In this document: positions 33,960-43,363 of the stretch, piece after piece
How the letters are laid out: each line of letters starts with the position of its first letter
Numbering within the stretch: the first letter of the stretch is position 1
Source: Bacteroidetes bacterium HGW-Bacteroidetes-7
Lineage (GTDB): Bacteria; Bacteroidota; Bacteroidia; Bacteroidales; UBA932
DNA: 64,000 nucleotides
NCBI GenBank assembly: GCA_002842465.1
Contig: PHDA01000004.1
Location: 47,171-111,170 of the forward strand
Reading direction: 5' to 3'
Program-made: the position numbers and the translations under genes
The notes under the pieces: generated by a model
Databases searched by the model: none
Told to the model about the DNA's origin: nothing
What the model saw: the letters and a program-made list of their open reading frames with translations, nothing else

Positions 33960-35198
33960 ATGGGTAATTTGGAATTTGATAAGAGAGTACGTGAAATGTT
34001 GGAGGGGCATCATGAGATGCCTGACAACGGCTCGTGGGACTCTATTGCCCGTGATCTGGAGAGGAGAAGGCGAGGGAGAATCCTTTACTTTAGAAGATCC
34101 ATCACAGCGGCTGTTGCAGTTGCAGCGTCGCTAGCGCTTTTACTGTTCCTTGACGGACCGGATGAGGTTACAACCCCTTCTCCGTTAAAGCACGACATCT
34201 TGTTGTCTGAAAAAACCGCTGTTACTGAAAAAAGCACTATCAGTGAAAGTGAAAAAGAGAATATACCGTCAGAGGCACAAATAAGAACAAAACAGAATGA
34301 AAAGGCAATTACTCTTGCTGACGATAAAACTACCGTAAAGGAAGAAGATATTATAAAAGATATATTTGTAGCAGAGAAACCTGTAACAACAGAAGAGTCT
34401 GTAAAGGTTGATCCTCAAAGCAAAACTGAAGTGAGGCATACCGATATTAAAGAGGAGCAAAAGCAGACCGGGGTAAGTAAACCGGCTACTCAGTCGGTAG
34501 AGGAGTACCTCTTTAAAGTCAGAGGTGATTCACGCACCGCAAGGAAACACTCTAAGGCCCTGATTGCCATGGGAACAAATATTTCTCCTTCTATGGCAAG
34601 CAACTCTGTAACACTTATGGGGGTAAGTCAGGCCGGAGGTTCCTATAATTTAAGCAATGTGGTATCAACCATCCAGAAAGCATATGTGCCAACTGAGGTG
34701 GTTTCAAATACAAAATTCCTTATGCCGGTATCGGTGGGAATACAGGTTCAGCTGCCTCTTGGCAAAGTTGTTTCGTTTGGTTCGGGTGTTAATTACACTC
34801 TTCTCTTCTCAAATTATGATGATCTGTCAAGAGAGGAGACCAGACAGACTCATCAGACTCTTCACTACATTGGTGTACCGGTAAATGTATATGCAAATCT
34901 TTTCAACAACGAGAATATCAGGTTTTATCTATCAGGAGGCTTTACTGTTGAAAAGGGTCTTTATGCCCATTACAAGATATTTGAAAATGGTGTAAAAAAA
35001 TGGAGTGGCAACTCTATTGAGGGAGTTCAATGGTCACTAAATGCAGGAGCAGGTGCCGAGTTTTATGTTAACAGAAACACAGGTCTCTACTTTGACCCAT
35101 CTGTTGCATATTTCTTTGATAACAATCAACCGCTAAGTATCAGGAATGCCCAGCCACTGCAGTTCAAGTTCGAACTGGGATTCCGCTTCCATCTGTAG
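33960..35198 (+). CDS. Probable anti-sigma/outer-membrane beta-barrel-like protein
   Basis: ATG at 33960 gives 412 residues, 4 bp after the sigma stop; an in-frame ATG at 33939 would overlap that gene. The N terminus (FDKRVREMLEGHHEMPDNGSWDSI) is soluble, a single membrane helix lies at about 42-58, then a Lys/Glu/Thr-rich linker to about residue 190, and a C-terminal beta-strand region (ISPSMASNSVT..., FRFHL end) like the Bacteroidota outer-membrane beta-barrel domain. The N-terminal part next to an ECF gene suggests sigma control. How one chain could span both membranes is not clear. Confidence 0.7.
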   Translation: MGNLEFDKRVREMLEGHHEMPDNGSWDSIARDLERRRRGRILYFRRSITAAVAVAASLALLLFLDGPDEVTTPSPLKHDILLSEKTAVTEKSTISESEKENIPSEAQIRTKQNEKAITLADDKTTVKEEDIIKDIFVAEKPVTTEESVKVDPQSKTEVRHTDIKEEQKQTGVSKPATQSVEEYLFKVRGDSRTARKHSKALIAMGTNISPSMASNSVTLMGVSQAGGSYNLSNVVSTIQKAYVPTEVVSNTKFLMPVSVGIQVQLPLGKVVSFGSGVNYTLLFSNYDDLSREETRQTHQTLHYIGVPVNVYANLFNNENIRFYLSGGFTVEKGLYAHYKIFENGVKKWSGNSIEGVQWSLNAGAGAEFYVNRNTGLYFDPSVAYFFDNNQPLSIRNAQPLQFKFELGFRFHL

Positions 35199-35233
35199 GG
35201 CTCTTTTTTTAACTATCTTTACAAGAAAAAGAG

Positions 35234-36253
35234 TTGTCAACAACTGCTATAGTAATTTTAAACTGGAACGGGAAACACTATCTTGAAAGGTTTCTTCGTA
35301 ACATTATTGACCGAAGTAAATCTCCCGGAGTAAAGGTGGTAATTGCCGATAATGGTTCTACCGACGGCTCACAAGAGTGGATTACAAAAAATTTTCCTGC
35401 TATTACATTAATTGAATTGGGTGCCAATTATGGCTTCACCGGAGGTTATAATCGTGCGCTTAATTACATTGAGGCAGACTACTACATGCTCCTCAATTCC
35501 GATGTTGAAGTGACAAAGGATTGGCTTACTCCCCTGATTAACGCATTTGATAACAATCCGCTTATTGGCATTTGTATGCCAAAAATTAAATCAGCATTTG
35601 AGAAAGAACATTTCGAGTATGCCGGAGCTAGCGGTGGGTTTATTGACTACTTGGGATACCCTTTTTGCCGTGGCAGAATACTCTCAAATATCGAAGAGGA
35701 TTGTGCACAATACAACACAGATTCAGAAATTTTCTGGGCTTCTGGTGCTGCCTTTATGATAAGATCGTCATTATACAGGGAACTTGGCGGCTTTGATGAG
35801 ACATTCTTTGCTCATATGGAGGAGATTGACTTGTGTTGGAGGGCCAAACTGCATGGATGGCAGGTTTGGGTTTTTCCTGATTCGTTGGTGTATCATGTTG
35901 GTGGAGGCACTCTGCCCAATAACTCCCCAAAGAAACTTTATTTAAACTACCGGAATAATCTCCTGATGTTATATAAAAACCTCCCATACAGGAGGCTTCA
36001 TATAACACTTTTTTTAAGAATGATACTTGATGGCATGTCTGCCATCCTATACATGGTACAGGGTAAAAAAGAGCTCGTTTCGAGTGTCTGGGAGGCCCAC
36101 CGCCACTTTAGAGAGATGAGAAAAGAGATTGTAAGAGATGAACTTATCTGTAATAAAGAGGTGAATGGGGTTTACAGAGGCAGCATCGTCCTCTTATTTT
36201 TCCTTTCTCTTAAGAGACTTAGGTTCATAAGTATTGGCGCCAATATCAGATAA
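35234..36253 (+). CDS. Glycosyltransferase family 2
   Basis: A 339-residue GT-A enzyme starting from a TTG at 35234 (MSTTAIVILNWNG); a TATCTTTA box at 35214-35221 just upstream supports this start. Nucleotide-sugar motifs are VVIADNGSTDGS and LLNSDVEVT (DxD-like), and FFAHMEEIDLCWRA is the acceptor-side ED motif. It resembles rhamnosyl- or related transferases of the Bacteroidota. A C-terminal hydrophobic stretch may hold it at the membrane. The acceptor is unknown. It converges on murF with a 3-bp gap. Confidence 0.9.
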   Translation: MSTTAIVILNWNGKHYLERFLRNIIDRSKSPGVKVVIADNGSTDGSQEWITKNFPAITLIELGANYGFTGGYNRALNYIEADYYMLLNSDVEVTKDWLTPLINAFDNNPLIGICMPKIKSAFEKEHFEYAGASGGFIDYLGYPFCRGRILSNIEEDCAQYNTDSEIFWASGAAFMIRSSLYRELGGFDETFFAHMEEIDLCWRAKLHGWQVWVFPDSLVYHVGGGTLPNNSPKKLYLNYRNNLLMLYKNLPYRRLHITLFLRMILDGMSAILYMVQGKKELVSSVWEAHRHFREMRKEIVRDELICNKEVNGVYRGSIVLLFFLSLKRLRFISIGANIR

Positions 36254-36256
36254 CCT

Positions 36257-37564
36257 TTAGAGTGTCTCAATTACCTTTTCAAGCCTTGTTCCCCTCGAAC
36301 CCTTAATTAAAAACGTACAACCTTTTGGGGTACTGTTATTTAAATACTCTTTTAGAAGGTCAGATGTTTGAAAGAAATTTGCACTCTCTTTAAAATAACT
36401 ATCCCCCTCTGCAGCGTTTTTGAACTCTGTTCCAACAAAAAATAGAGATTCCGTATTCATCTGCTTAATCAAATCGAGAATGCCCCTATGCTCGTCTGAT
36501 GAATATTCACCCAGTTCCAACATATCACCAATTATCAAGACCCTTTTGCTGCATTCTATCTGCATGAAATTTTCAAGTGCTGCCCTCATACTAGTTGGGT
36601 TTGCATTGTAGGCATCAACAATCAGAGTGTTGAATTTTCCCTTTACCAATTGTGATCTGTTGTTTGAAGGGGTGTAATTTTCAACCGCCTTTGCCGAGAG
36701 CTCTGGATCTGTTCCTGCAAACTCTCCAACAGCAAGAGCAGCCAATACATTATCGGCGTTATAATCGCCAATCATATTTGTATTTATTACCCTGCCATCT
36801 TTTATCTCAATTCTCAGAAAGGGATTATCTGAGGTAGCCGGTAAAACCAGTGCGTTTTGAGCACTAAGTCCGTATTCGATCTTTTTTACGCCGGCTCTCT
36901 GTAATATCATCTCGCACAGGTGGCTGTTCATTCCGTTGTATAATGCAGTCCCACCATTTTTTTGGAGGTAGTCATAAAGCTCTCCTTTGGTCTTTTTGAC
37001 CCCTTCAAAAGAGCCGAATCCCAATAAATGTGCTTTACCTACATTGGTAATAAGACCGCTGTTTGGCTGACATATCGAACTGAGAAGATCAATTTCTCCC
37101 GGTGCGCTTGCCCCCATCTCAATCACTGCCATCTCTGTCTCTTGATTCATCTTTAGCAAGGTAAGCGGAACTCCAATATGGTTGTTCAGGTTTCCGGTTG
37201 TAGATACCACTTTGTATTTGGTAGAAAGCACAGCTGTGATAAGCTCTTTTGTTGTGGTCTTTCCGTTTGTTCCTGTCAGTGCGAAAACAGGCAACCCTAG
37301 CATAACTCTATGGTGAGCAGCAAGCTGCTGAAGAGTCTTAAGGCAGTCATCTGTTTTTATTACACGACTATTGTCCGGGAGGCTTAAATCGTCTGTAACT
37401 GCATAGGCTGCTCCGGATTCAAGTGCCTGTAGAACAAATTTATTACCATCAAAGGTATCTCCTTTAAGAGCAAAAAATAATGAGCCGGGAGTTATGTTGC
37501 GGCTATCTGTTGACACTCCTGTACTCTGCCTGAACAGAGTATATAATTTCTCAATGGTAATCAT
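36257..37564 (-). CDS. murF: UDP-N-acetylmuramoyl-tripeptide-D-alanyl-D-alanine ligase
   Basis: A 435-residue ATP-dependent ligase that adds D-Ala-D-Ala to the peptidoglycan precursor. The domains appear in the usual order: an N-terminal UMP-binding part with TDSRNITPGSLFFALKG, the ATP site ALTGTNGKTTTKEL, MGASAPGEI and a C-terminal domain with VDAYNANPTSM and LIIGDMLELG. It is the last gene of a tight group with dut, the flippase and the patatin gene, 46 bp after dut. Confidence 0.97.
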   Translation of the reverse strand: MITIEKLYTLFRQSTGVSTDSRNITPGSLFFALKGDTFDGNKFVLQALESGAAYAVTDDLSLPDNSRVIKTDDCLKTLQQLAAHHRVMLGLPVFALTGTNGKTTTKELITAVLSTKYKVVSTTGNLNNHIGVPLTLLKMNQETEMAVIEMGASAPGEIDLLSSICQPNSGLITNVGKAHLLGFGSFEGVKKTKGELYDYLQKNGGTALYNGMNSHLCEMILQRAGVKKIEYGLSAQNALVLPATSDNPFLRIEIKDGRVINTNMIGDYNADNVLAALAVGEFAGTDPELSAKAVENYTPSNNRSQLVKGKFNTLIVDAYNANPTSMRAALENFMQIECSKRVLIIGDMLELGEYSSDEHRGILDLIKQMNTESLFFVGTEFKNAAEGDSYFKESANFFQTSDLLKEYLNNSTPKGCTFLIKGSRGTRLEKVIETL

Positions 37565-37609
37565 CTTTTTGTATATATTTTAACCTCTGACTGTTTAGCC
37601 TCTGACTGT

Positions 37610-38044
37610 TTAACCTCTGCCTGTTGAACCAAAACCACCCTCTCCCCGTTCGCTCTCATCAAGTGAATCGCACTCTTTCCAAACGGCCTTTTCGTACCGG
37701 GCAATTACCATTTGCGCAACCCTTTCGCCAGGATTTAATGTAAATGGTTCGTTTGAAAGATTTACAAGAATTATTTTTATCTCTCCTCTGTAATCGGCGT
37801 CAATAGTTCCGGGGCTGTTTACTATTCCTATTCCATGTTTAGCTGCAAGTCCGCTTCTTGGCCTTATCTGAGCCTCATAACCGTCTGGCAGTTGTATGTG
37901 AACTCCTGTTGGAACCATCACTCTTTGAAGTGGTTGAATAATAATACTCTCATTTAGATTAGCCCTCATATCCATTCCGGCCGAGTGTATGGTAGCATAC
38001 TCAGGAAGTTTGAAAGGGGATTTGTTTACAATTTTAACCTCCAT
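37610..38044 (-). CDS. dut: dUTP diphosphatase
   Basis: A 144-residue trimeric dUTPase with all five motifs: [40 protein letters not shown] and [10 protein letters not shown] at the C terminus. It keeps uracil out of DNA and supplies dUMP. The first 19 bp overlap the end of the flippase gene. Confidence 0.97.
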   Translation of the reverse strand: MEVKIVNKSPFKLPEYATIHSAGMDMRANLNESIIIQPLQRVMVPTGVHIQLPDGYEAQIRPRSGLAAKHGIGIVNSPGTIDADYRGEIKIILVNLSNEPFTLNPGERVAQMVIARYEKAVWKECDSLDESERGEGGFGSTGRG

Positions 38045-39501
38045 ATGGATATCTTCTCCTGTTTTAGATAAAATAAAATATAACCAATAATCAGAACTGT
38101 TCTGATTGTGTATTTCAAAAATACTCCTGTTTCCGGCAAAAAGACAATAAAAGCATACATGGCTGCTCCAACCGCAATATAACCAATGACTTTAATCCAT
38201 CTGTATGGGATAGGGTAATATTTATTGCCCAGCCAAATACTTGTAAGAAGCATTACCAAATAACTTGCAAAATGTCCCCACGCCGCAGCATGATATGAGT
38301 AAACCGGCATAAATATTATGTTTATTGCCAGTGTAACCGGTAACCCTGCAGATGTGATAAGTATGGCATAGTTGGTTTTGCCGGAGAGTTTATACCACAT
38401 GGATACATTAAAGCTTATTCCAAGAATCAGATAGGAGAGAAGCATAATAGGCACAATCGAGAGCCCCTCTCTGAAATCTCTTCCTACAATATATTGTATG
38501 ATATCCAGGTAGAACATTATACCCAAGAATATCAGGACCCCCAATGCTGTAAAGTGTTCCATAACCTTTGCGTATAACTGTTTAGAGTCCTTTTCTTTCT
38601 CTCTGGCGAAGAAGAATGGCTCTGCAGCAAATCGGAACATCTGAATAAACAGCATCATAAATGTTGCAACCTTGGTTCCTGCTTGAAAAATCCCAAGGTC
38701 TGACTCCCAGATATTTCCCTCAGGGCTGAAAAAGCGGAATAGTGGTCTGTCAATAAAGTCGTTAAGAATACCCGGGAGGCCTGCAACCATTATCGGCAGG
38801 GAATAAAGCATCATCTGTTTCCACAAACGGGAGTTAAAGCTGAGTCTTATCTTAAGAATATCAGGTATGAATATTAGTAGTGACACGATGGCACTCAGGA
38901 ATATTGCAAATAGTATGTATGTAAAATCGGGCGTTGGAGATATGAAGTTTAGCAGAAATGAATCGGGATTTTTCTCAAGCCAAATTGGAACAAGAAAGAA
39001 CAAGGCAAGGTTAAATAGTATTTCACAAGATATTTTTATGCTTTTAAGAATCGCAAACTTTACGGGCCTGTTCTCAAACCTGAGCTTTGCAAAGAGGATA
39101 GAGGTGAATGAATCCAACGCAAGAGTTCCCGCAACGTATATAATAATCTTTGTATAGCCTCCGTAACCGAGCCAGTTTGCTATCTGCTCAGAAAAAAGGT
39201 AGAGGCCCATGAAAACAGTCAGAGAAAGAAGACCTGTTGTAATAAGGGCATTGGAGAAAACTTTGTTTGGTTCGGACTCTCTGTTTGCAAACCTGAAGCA
39301 TCCTGTCTCAAGCCCCAATGTTAGCACTACTTGTAAAATTGCTATGTAAGCAAGAAATTCCGTAGCTATACCGTAATTCTCGGTTGTGAGTTTGTAGGTA
39401 TAAATTGGAAAGAATATGAAATTTACAATACGGGCAAATATGGTGCTGAAACCATATATGGCAGTCTCTCCGGCCAGTTTTTTCAGTGGATTTGCGCTCA
39501 T
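38026..39501 (-). CDS. Polysaccharide/oligosaccharide flippase (MOP family)
   Basis: The ATG at 39499-39501 gives 491 residues ([17 protein letters not shown]); an upstream TTG is weaker. About 12-14 helices are predicted, with the family's opening [22 protein letters not shown] and later [15 protein letters not shown] and [15 protein letters not shown]. This is the Wzx/MurJ-like lipid-linked glycan exporter family; which glycan is carried is not known. It begins 3 bp before the patatin stop ends and overlaps dut downstream. Confidence 0.9.
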   Translation of the reverse strand: MSANPLKKLAGETAIYGFSTIFARIVNFIFFPIYTYKLTTENYGIATEFLAYIAILQVVLTLGLETGCFRFANRESEPNKVFSNALITTGLLSLTVFMGLYLFSEQIANWLGYGGYTKIIIYVAGTLALDSFTSILFAKLRFENRPVKFAILKSIKISCEILFNLALFFLVPIWLEKNPDSFLLNFISPTPDFTYILFAIFLSAIVSLLIFIPDILKIRLSFNSRLWKQMMLYSLPIMVAGLPGILNDFIDRPLFRFFSPEGNIWESDLGIFQAGTKVATFMMLFIQMFRFAAEPFFFAREKEKDSKQLYAKVMEHFTALGVLIFLGIMFYLDIIQYIVGRDFREGLSIVPIMLLSYLILGISFNVSMWYKLSGKTNYAILITSAGLPVTLAINIIFMPVYSYHAAAWGHFASYLVMLLTSIWLGNKYYPIPYRWIKVIGYIAVGAAMYAFIVFLPETGVFLKYTIRTVLIIGYILFYLKQEKISIWRLKL

Positions 39502-39503
39502 TG

Positions 39504-41813
39504 TCAATTTACTAACGCTTTTGGTTTAAATATCAGATACCCTATGTTAAACTGGGGGAACCATTTGACCTGTGATCTTTCATAGTATGTCGCAGAGAGC
39601 GATACAGGGCCTACAGGAGATTGCCATACAGCGGCTATGCTGCCCAGAAAAGATACTCCCGGAAACGGATCAGTAAATCGGGCAACTCCATCTGAAGATT
39701 CTACAAGCTGTCTATGGGGAATAAAAACCCCTCCCTGCATCTGCAGAAATACGCTTTCTGAAAACTTAATAATCGGTTTAAGGGATATTCCGGCAAAAGA
39801 GGTTGCCCTGTAACCGTTAAGAAGTAGGGTGGAGTTGTGAGGGCCGGGCTGAAAGGCCGGGAGGTACAAAAGGGTTGAAATGTGATCTCCCATGTATGTC
39901 CGGTTGGAAATTGCAATATCTGCAAGTACTCCTAATGACAGATATTTACCAATATAATAATATGTTTCGGAAAATACTCTTGCAGAATAGGTGTTGTTTT
40001 GACTGTCGTTAACCTCTGTTGCTATGCGTGATGTGCTTCCGGGCTTGTGATTCTCTTTAACGCGTATGTACTTAAGTGTGAATTTTTGTTTTCTGCCGGC
40101 GGTAGCAAACTGTTTAAAATTAGTTGTTGATCGTTCAATTGTAAAGGAGGGAGCTATGTAGTTAAGGTATGTCCTGTCCGGTATGTCGTATGTGGTAAAA
40201 TTATCTGTCTGGTAATACTCATAGAAATTCCGGCCGATGGTCAAGTTTACTTTTGCAAGAATATTCCGGTCAATAACGAGAGGCATTCCTGCACTTATTG
40301 TAAAAAAGGTTTCAGATTCCTCAATATTTCCCGGAATTCGATTAGCAAAAAAACCGACCTGATTTCCGGCGAAGTAGTCAAAACGGTGTATCGTAAACTG
40401 TCCTTCATAAAACCACAACGGGTTGATTCCGATATCTTGCCTCATATGAAGGTTCAGACCAGAATAAAACCTTCCCAGATTGAAGTCTGCTGCCAATCTC
40501 CACGGATTTATCGAAAAGTAGTTGTACGTCAGGCCCAGATAGCCTTGGTTTAACGAAGAGGAGGAGATATTTCCACCGATTGAGAGCTTTAGAGGTGAAC
40601 TTTTGGTTACCCTTAGCTTAAGATCAAATACAGAGTCGGCTGAAAATCTTGCTTCCGGGTAGATAGTGTTTATATTGTCGGTTGCTACAACCCGATAGTA
40701 TCCTCTTTTTAACTGTTCAAATCCGAAATTCTTGTCCGAGCTGTTTTTAATGGTTCTTTTTATAAATGCTTTTTCGGGATCTCTGATATTACCTTCAATA
40801 ATAACATCTCTGAAAATCAGGGGCTCAGTTTTGGTGCGGAAGGCCAGACGCTTTTCAAGTAACTCCTTATGGCTTACTTCGCGTTGTATTTTGCTTTTAA
40901 TACCACTGATATATCTTTGAGCATTATCGTAACCAATCCTTACTATTTCGTCAATTTTATGAAAATCCAAAATTCCAAGCGCTTTTAGGTCATTGTCTAT
41001 CAGGAATCCCCTATCCAGTGGGATGGTATAATCTGTCTCCACCATTAGCATGTTGCTAATCTGACTGAAAATATCGTCTGTATCGGGACTTGAAACGTGT
41101 CCTGAGGTTTTGGATCCAATTATGAAACTGGGGTTAAAGTCTTCAATCATAACATCCCAGGGGAAGTTGTTATAAAAGCCGCCGTCAAACAGCAGTACAG
41201 AGTCAATAACAATTGGTTTGAAGACGAAAGGATATGTCATTGATGCTCTAACAGCGGAACCAAGATCACCTCGTCTCATTATAACCGGTCTCTTTTTCTG
41301 AATGTCGGCTGCAACACACCTGAAGGGAATCATTAATTTATTGAAATCGTATTCTGCCGCTGCAATCGAAGATGCAAAAATCTGCATCACAGCAAGGTCC
41401 ATCGGGTAGGGAGAGATCAGATTTGTGGGGAGCAAAATACTAAATGCTTTGTTATTCCTGCGTGTTACATTAACCCCGAACATCTCTGCAGTGGGATCCC
41501 TTCTGTATATGTAGGTAGCGTAATCTTTTTCAAATTCTCCTTTGAACCATGAATTGAATTCAGTTGAGCGAAACATGGAGATCATCTCATCGGGTGTGAG
41601 CCCTATAGAATAGAGGCCTCCTATGATGGCCCCCATCGAAGTCCCGGTTATATAATCGATAGGAATATTATTCTCTTCAAGAGCTTTAATAACCCCAATA
41701 TGAGCAAGCCCCTTAGCTCCACCTCCGCTTAGAACAAGACCGACGCTCTGCGAGTGTGCAAAACCTGAAAAGAGTAATACTGCGCAAAGAATCAAAAGCT
41801 TTTTGATTTGCAT
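39504..41813 (-). CDS. Patatin-like phospholipase with BamA-like C-terminal barrel
   Basis: The ATG at 41811-41813 (MQIKKLLILC) gives 769 residues. A longer frame to 41861 is ruled out because a TACCTTTG promoter box lies inside it. After a signal peptide, residues about 23-220 are a patatin domain: oxyanion GGGAKGLAHIG, nucleophile GTSMG and the DGGFYNNFP dyad. A POTRA-like segment then leads to a bacterial surface antigen (BamA-type) beta-barrel. The architecture is that of PlpD-type type Vd autotransporters, but the Bacteroidota form may act in the outer membrane itself. Confidence 0.92.
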   Translation of the reverse strand: MQIKKLLILCAVLLFSGFAHSQSVGLVLSGGGAKGLAHIGVIKALEENNIPIDYITGTSMGAIIGGLYSIGLTPDEMISMFRSTEFNSWFKGEFEKDYATYIYRRDPTAEMFGVNVTRRNNKAFSILLPTNLISPYPMDLAVMQIFASSIAAAEYDFNKLMIPFRCVAADIQKKRPVIMRRGDLGSAVRASMTYPFVFKPIVIDSVLLFDGGFYNNFPWDVMIEDFNPSFIIGSKTSGHVSSPDTDDIFSQISNMLMVETDYTIPLDRGFLIDNDLKALGILDFHKIDEIVRIGYDNAQRYISGIKSKIQREVSHKELLEKRLAFRTKTEPLIFRDVIIEGNIRDPEKAFIKRTIKNSSDKNFGFEQLKRGYYRVVATDNINTIYPEARFSADSVFDLKLRVTKSSPLKLSIGGNISSSSLNQGYLGLTYNYFSINPWRLAADFNLGRFYSGLNLHMRQDIGINPLWFYEGQFTIHRFDYFAGNQVGFFANRIPGNIEESETFFTISAGMPLVIDRNILAKVNLTIGRNFYEYYQTDNFTTYDIPDRTYLNYIAPSFTIERSTTNFKQFATAGRKQKFTLKYIRVKENHKPGSTSRIATEVNDSQNNTYSARVFSETYYYIGKYLSLGVLADIAISNRTYMGDHISTLLYLPAFQPGPHNSTLLLNGYRATSFAGISLKPIIKFSESVFLQMQGGVFIPHRQLVESSDGVARFTDPFPGVSFLGSIAAVWQSPVGPVSLSATYYERSQVKWFPQFNIGYLIFKPKALVN

Positions 41814-41838
41814 AATAGTGGCAATTGAGGTATTTTTG
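41807..41838 (+). promoter_or_regulatory. Promoter of the cyclophilin gene
   Basis: Plus strand TTTG (41807-41810), 20 bp, TATTTTTG (41831-41838). Both boxes and spacing match the consensus. It overlaps the 5' end of the patatin gene. Confidence 0.65.
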
Positions 41839-41848
41839 TGATGCATTA

Positions 41849-41856
41849 CAAAGGTA
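41849..41856 (-). promoter_or_regulatory. -7 box of the patatin-flippase-dut-murF group
   Basis: Exact TACCTTTG on the minus strand; places the start of transcription near 41842 and fixes the patatin start at 41813. No good -33 box. Confidence 0.5.
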
Positions 41857-41878
41857 TACAAAATAAATAATTTAGTAT

Positions 41879-42544
41879 ATGAAGGTAAATTTTTTAAAAC
41901 TATTGTTAATCATTCCTTTAGTTGTATTCTCCTGCAAAGGCAAGAGGGGAGAAGTTCAACAGGAGGAGCCTGCCAAACAGGAGGACACAACCGCTATGCA
42001 GACAAACTTAATTTTTAATCCGGCGGATTTGCCGGAAGAGCCGGTATTTGATATTGTTACAAATGTCGGTACCATCAGAATCAAACTTTATAAGGAGACC
42101 CCAAAACACAGGGACAATTTTGTTAAACTTGCTTCAGAGGGGTTTTTTAACGGAATCCGCTTCCACAGGGTTATTCAGGGATTTATGATTCAAACCGGTG
42201 ACCCTCTTTCTAAGGATATGGCAAACGTTGCCAGTTTTGGAACAGGTGGCCCTGGCTACACTATTCCTGCCGAAATCCTTTCGCAGTTTAAGCACAAAAA
42301 AGGTGCCGTAGCTGCTGCCAGAAGGGGAGATGCAGGAAATCCTGCAAGAGAATCTTCAGGTTCGCAATTTTACATTGTTGAGAACCCTGGCTCGTGTGCA
42401 CAGCTTGATGGTGATTACTCAATTTTCGGAGAGACCATCTCGGGATTTGAGGTAATTGATGCTATTGCAGCTACACCTACAAACCAGAGAGATTTGCCTC
42501 TTACAGATGTTATTATTAGTGCTGTAAAGCCGGTAATGGAGTAA
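41879..42544 (+). CDS. Cyclophilin-type peptidyl-prolyl isomerase lipoprotein
   Basis: A 221-residue protein with a lipobox ending in VVFSC (Cys19), a Gln/Glu-rich linker and a cyclophilin domain (TNVGTIRIKLYKETPKHRDNFVKLASEG, shown as TNVGTIRIKLYKE and HRDNFVKLASEG). Catalytic-site residues are seen in FHRVIQGFMIQTGD, and SQFYIVE and LDGDYSIFGETISG follow. It folds proteins on the periplasmic side. It has its own promoter and a hairpin terminator that reaches into the opposite gene. Confidence 0.95.
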   Translation: MKVNFLKLLLIIPLVVFSCKGKRGEVQQEEPAKQEDTTAMQTNLIFNPADLPEEPVFDIVTNVGTIRIKLYKETPKHRDNFVKLASEGFFNGIRFHRVIQGFMIQTGDPLSKDMANVASFGTGGPGYTIPAEILSQFKHKKGAVAAARRGDAGNPARESSGSQFYIVENPGSCAQLDGDYSIFGETISGFEVIDAIAATPTNQRDLPLTDVIISAVKPVME

Positions 42545-42573
42545 TCTGATACTAAGCTAAAATTAGTTATTTA

Positions 42574-42616
42574 ATGAAGAGATGATGGGTTAGCCCATCA
42601 TCTCTTTCATTTTTTT
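42574..42616 (+). terminator. Terminator shared with the 3' codons of the ABC gene
   Basis: GAGATGATGGG (42579-42589) pairs with CCCATCATCTC (42594-42604) across a 4-nt loop; AATGAA and TTTCATT extend it with one bulge, and seven T follow (42610-42616). The right arm is the last codons and stop of the convergent ABC gene, so one structure serves both. Confidence 0.8.
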
Positions 42617-43345
42617 AGCCATATTCGAAGCAAATACGAAATTATTAAGCTCTTCGCAATCAGAGGTGAGTATATTATCTTTATTACCCTCCCACACAAG
42701 TTTGCCTTGGTGGATAAAGCCTACGGTATCTCCAATCTCCATTACTGAATTCATATCATGTGTGTTAACAACAGTTGTGATGTTGTACTCTTTGGTGATT
42801 TCCGATATCAACTGGTCAATCAGAATTGATGTGTGCGGGTCAAGCCCCGAGTTAGGTTCGTCACAGAATAGATACTTAGGATTAAGTGCAATGGCTCTTG
42901 CGATTCCTACTCTCTTTTGCATTCCTCCACTTAATTCGTTGGGAAATAACTTGTTTACGTTTTTAAGATTAACGCGTTCAAGGCAAAAGTTCACCCTGTC
43001 TAATTTCTCTTTGTCGCTCCATGTAGTAAAAAAGTCCATTGGGAACCTTACATTCTCCTCTACGGTGGCAAAATCGAAAAGGGCGCTGCCTTGAAACAAC
43101 ATGCCAATCTCTTTCCGAATACTCCTCTGCTCTTTGAAACTTAAAGCATTAAACTGTATTTTTCCATACCAGATCTCTCCTGAATCAGGAGTAAGCAGGC
43201 CAACAAGAGATTTTAAAAACACCGTTTTTCCAGATCCGCTTGCTCCGATAATAAGTGAGCATTCGCCTGGTTTATATGTAATGGAGATATCATGCAAAAC
43301 CTGTTTTTCCCCAAAAAATTTATTAAGATTGTTAACTTGTATCAT
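42590..43345 (-). CDS. MlaF-like ABC transporter ATP-binding protein
   Basis: A 251-residue ATPase with Walker A GASGSGKTVF, signature LSGGMQKRV, Walker B YLFCDEPNSGLD and switch VNTHDM. GLDPHTSILID after Walker B is the pattern of MlaF. It works with the adjacent MlaE-like permease in a lipid-transport system between the membranes. No MlaD (MCE) gene is in the window. The gene is 18 bp after the permease. Confidence 0.92.
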   Translation of the reverse strand: MIQVNNLNKFFGEKQVLHDISITYKPGECSLIIGASGSGKTVFLKSLVGLLTPDSGEIWYGKIQFNALSFKEQRSIRKEIGMLFQGSALFDFATVEENVRFPMDFFTTWSDKEKLDRVNFCLERVNLKNVNKLFPNELSGGMQKRVGIARAIALNPKYLFCDEPNSGLDPHTSILIDQLISEITKEYNITTVVNTHDMNSVMEIGDTVGFIHQGKLVWEGNKDNILTSDCEELNNFVFASNMAKKMKEMMG

Positions 43346-43363
43346 TTTATCCGGGTGTTTCAG

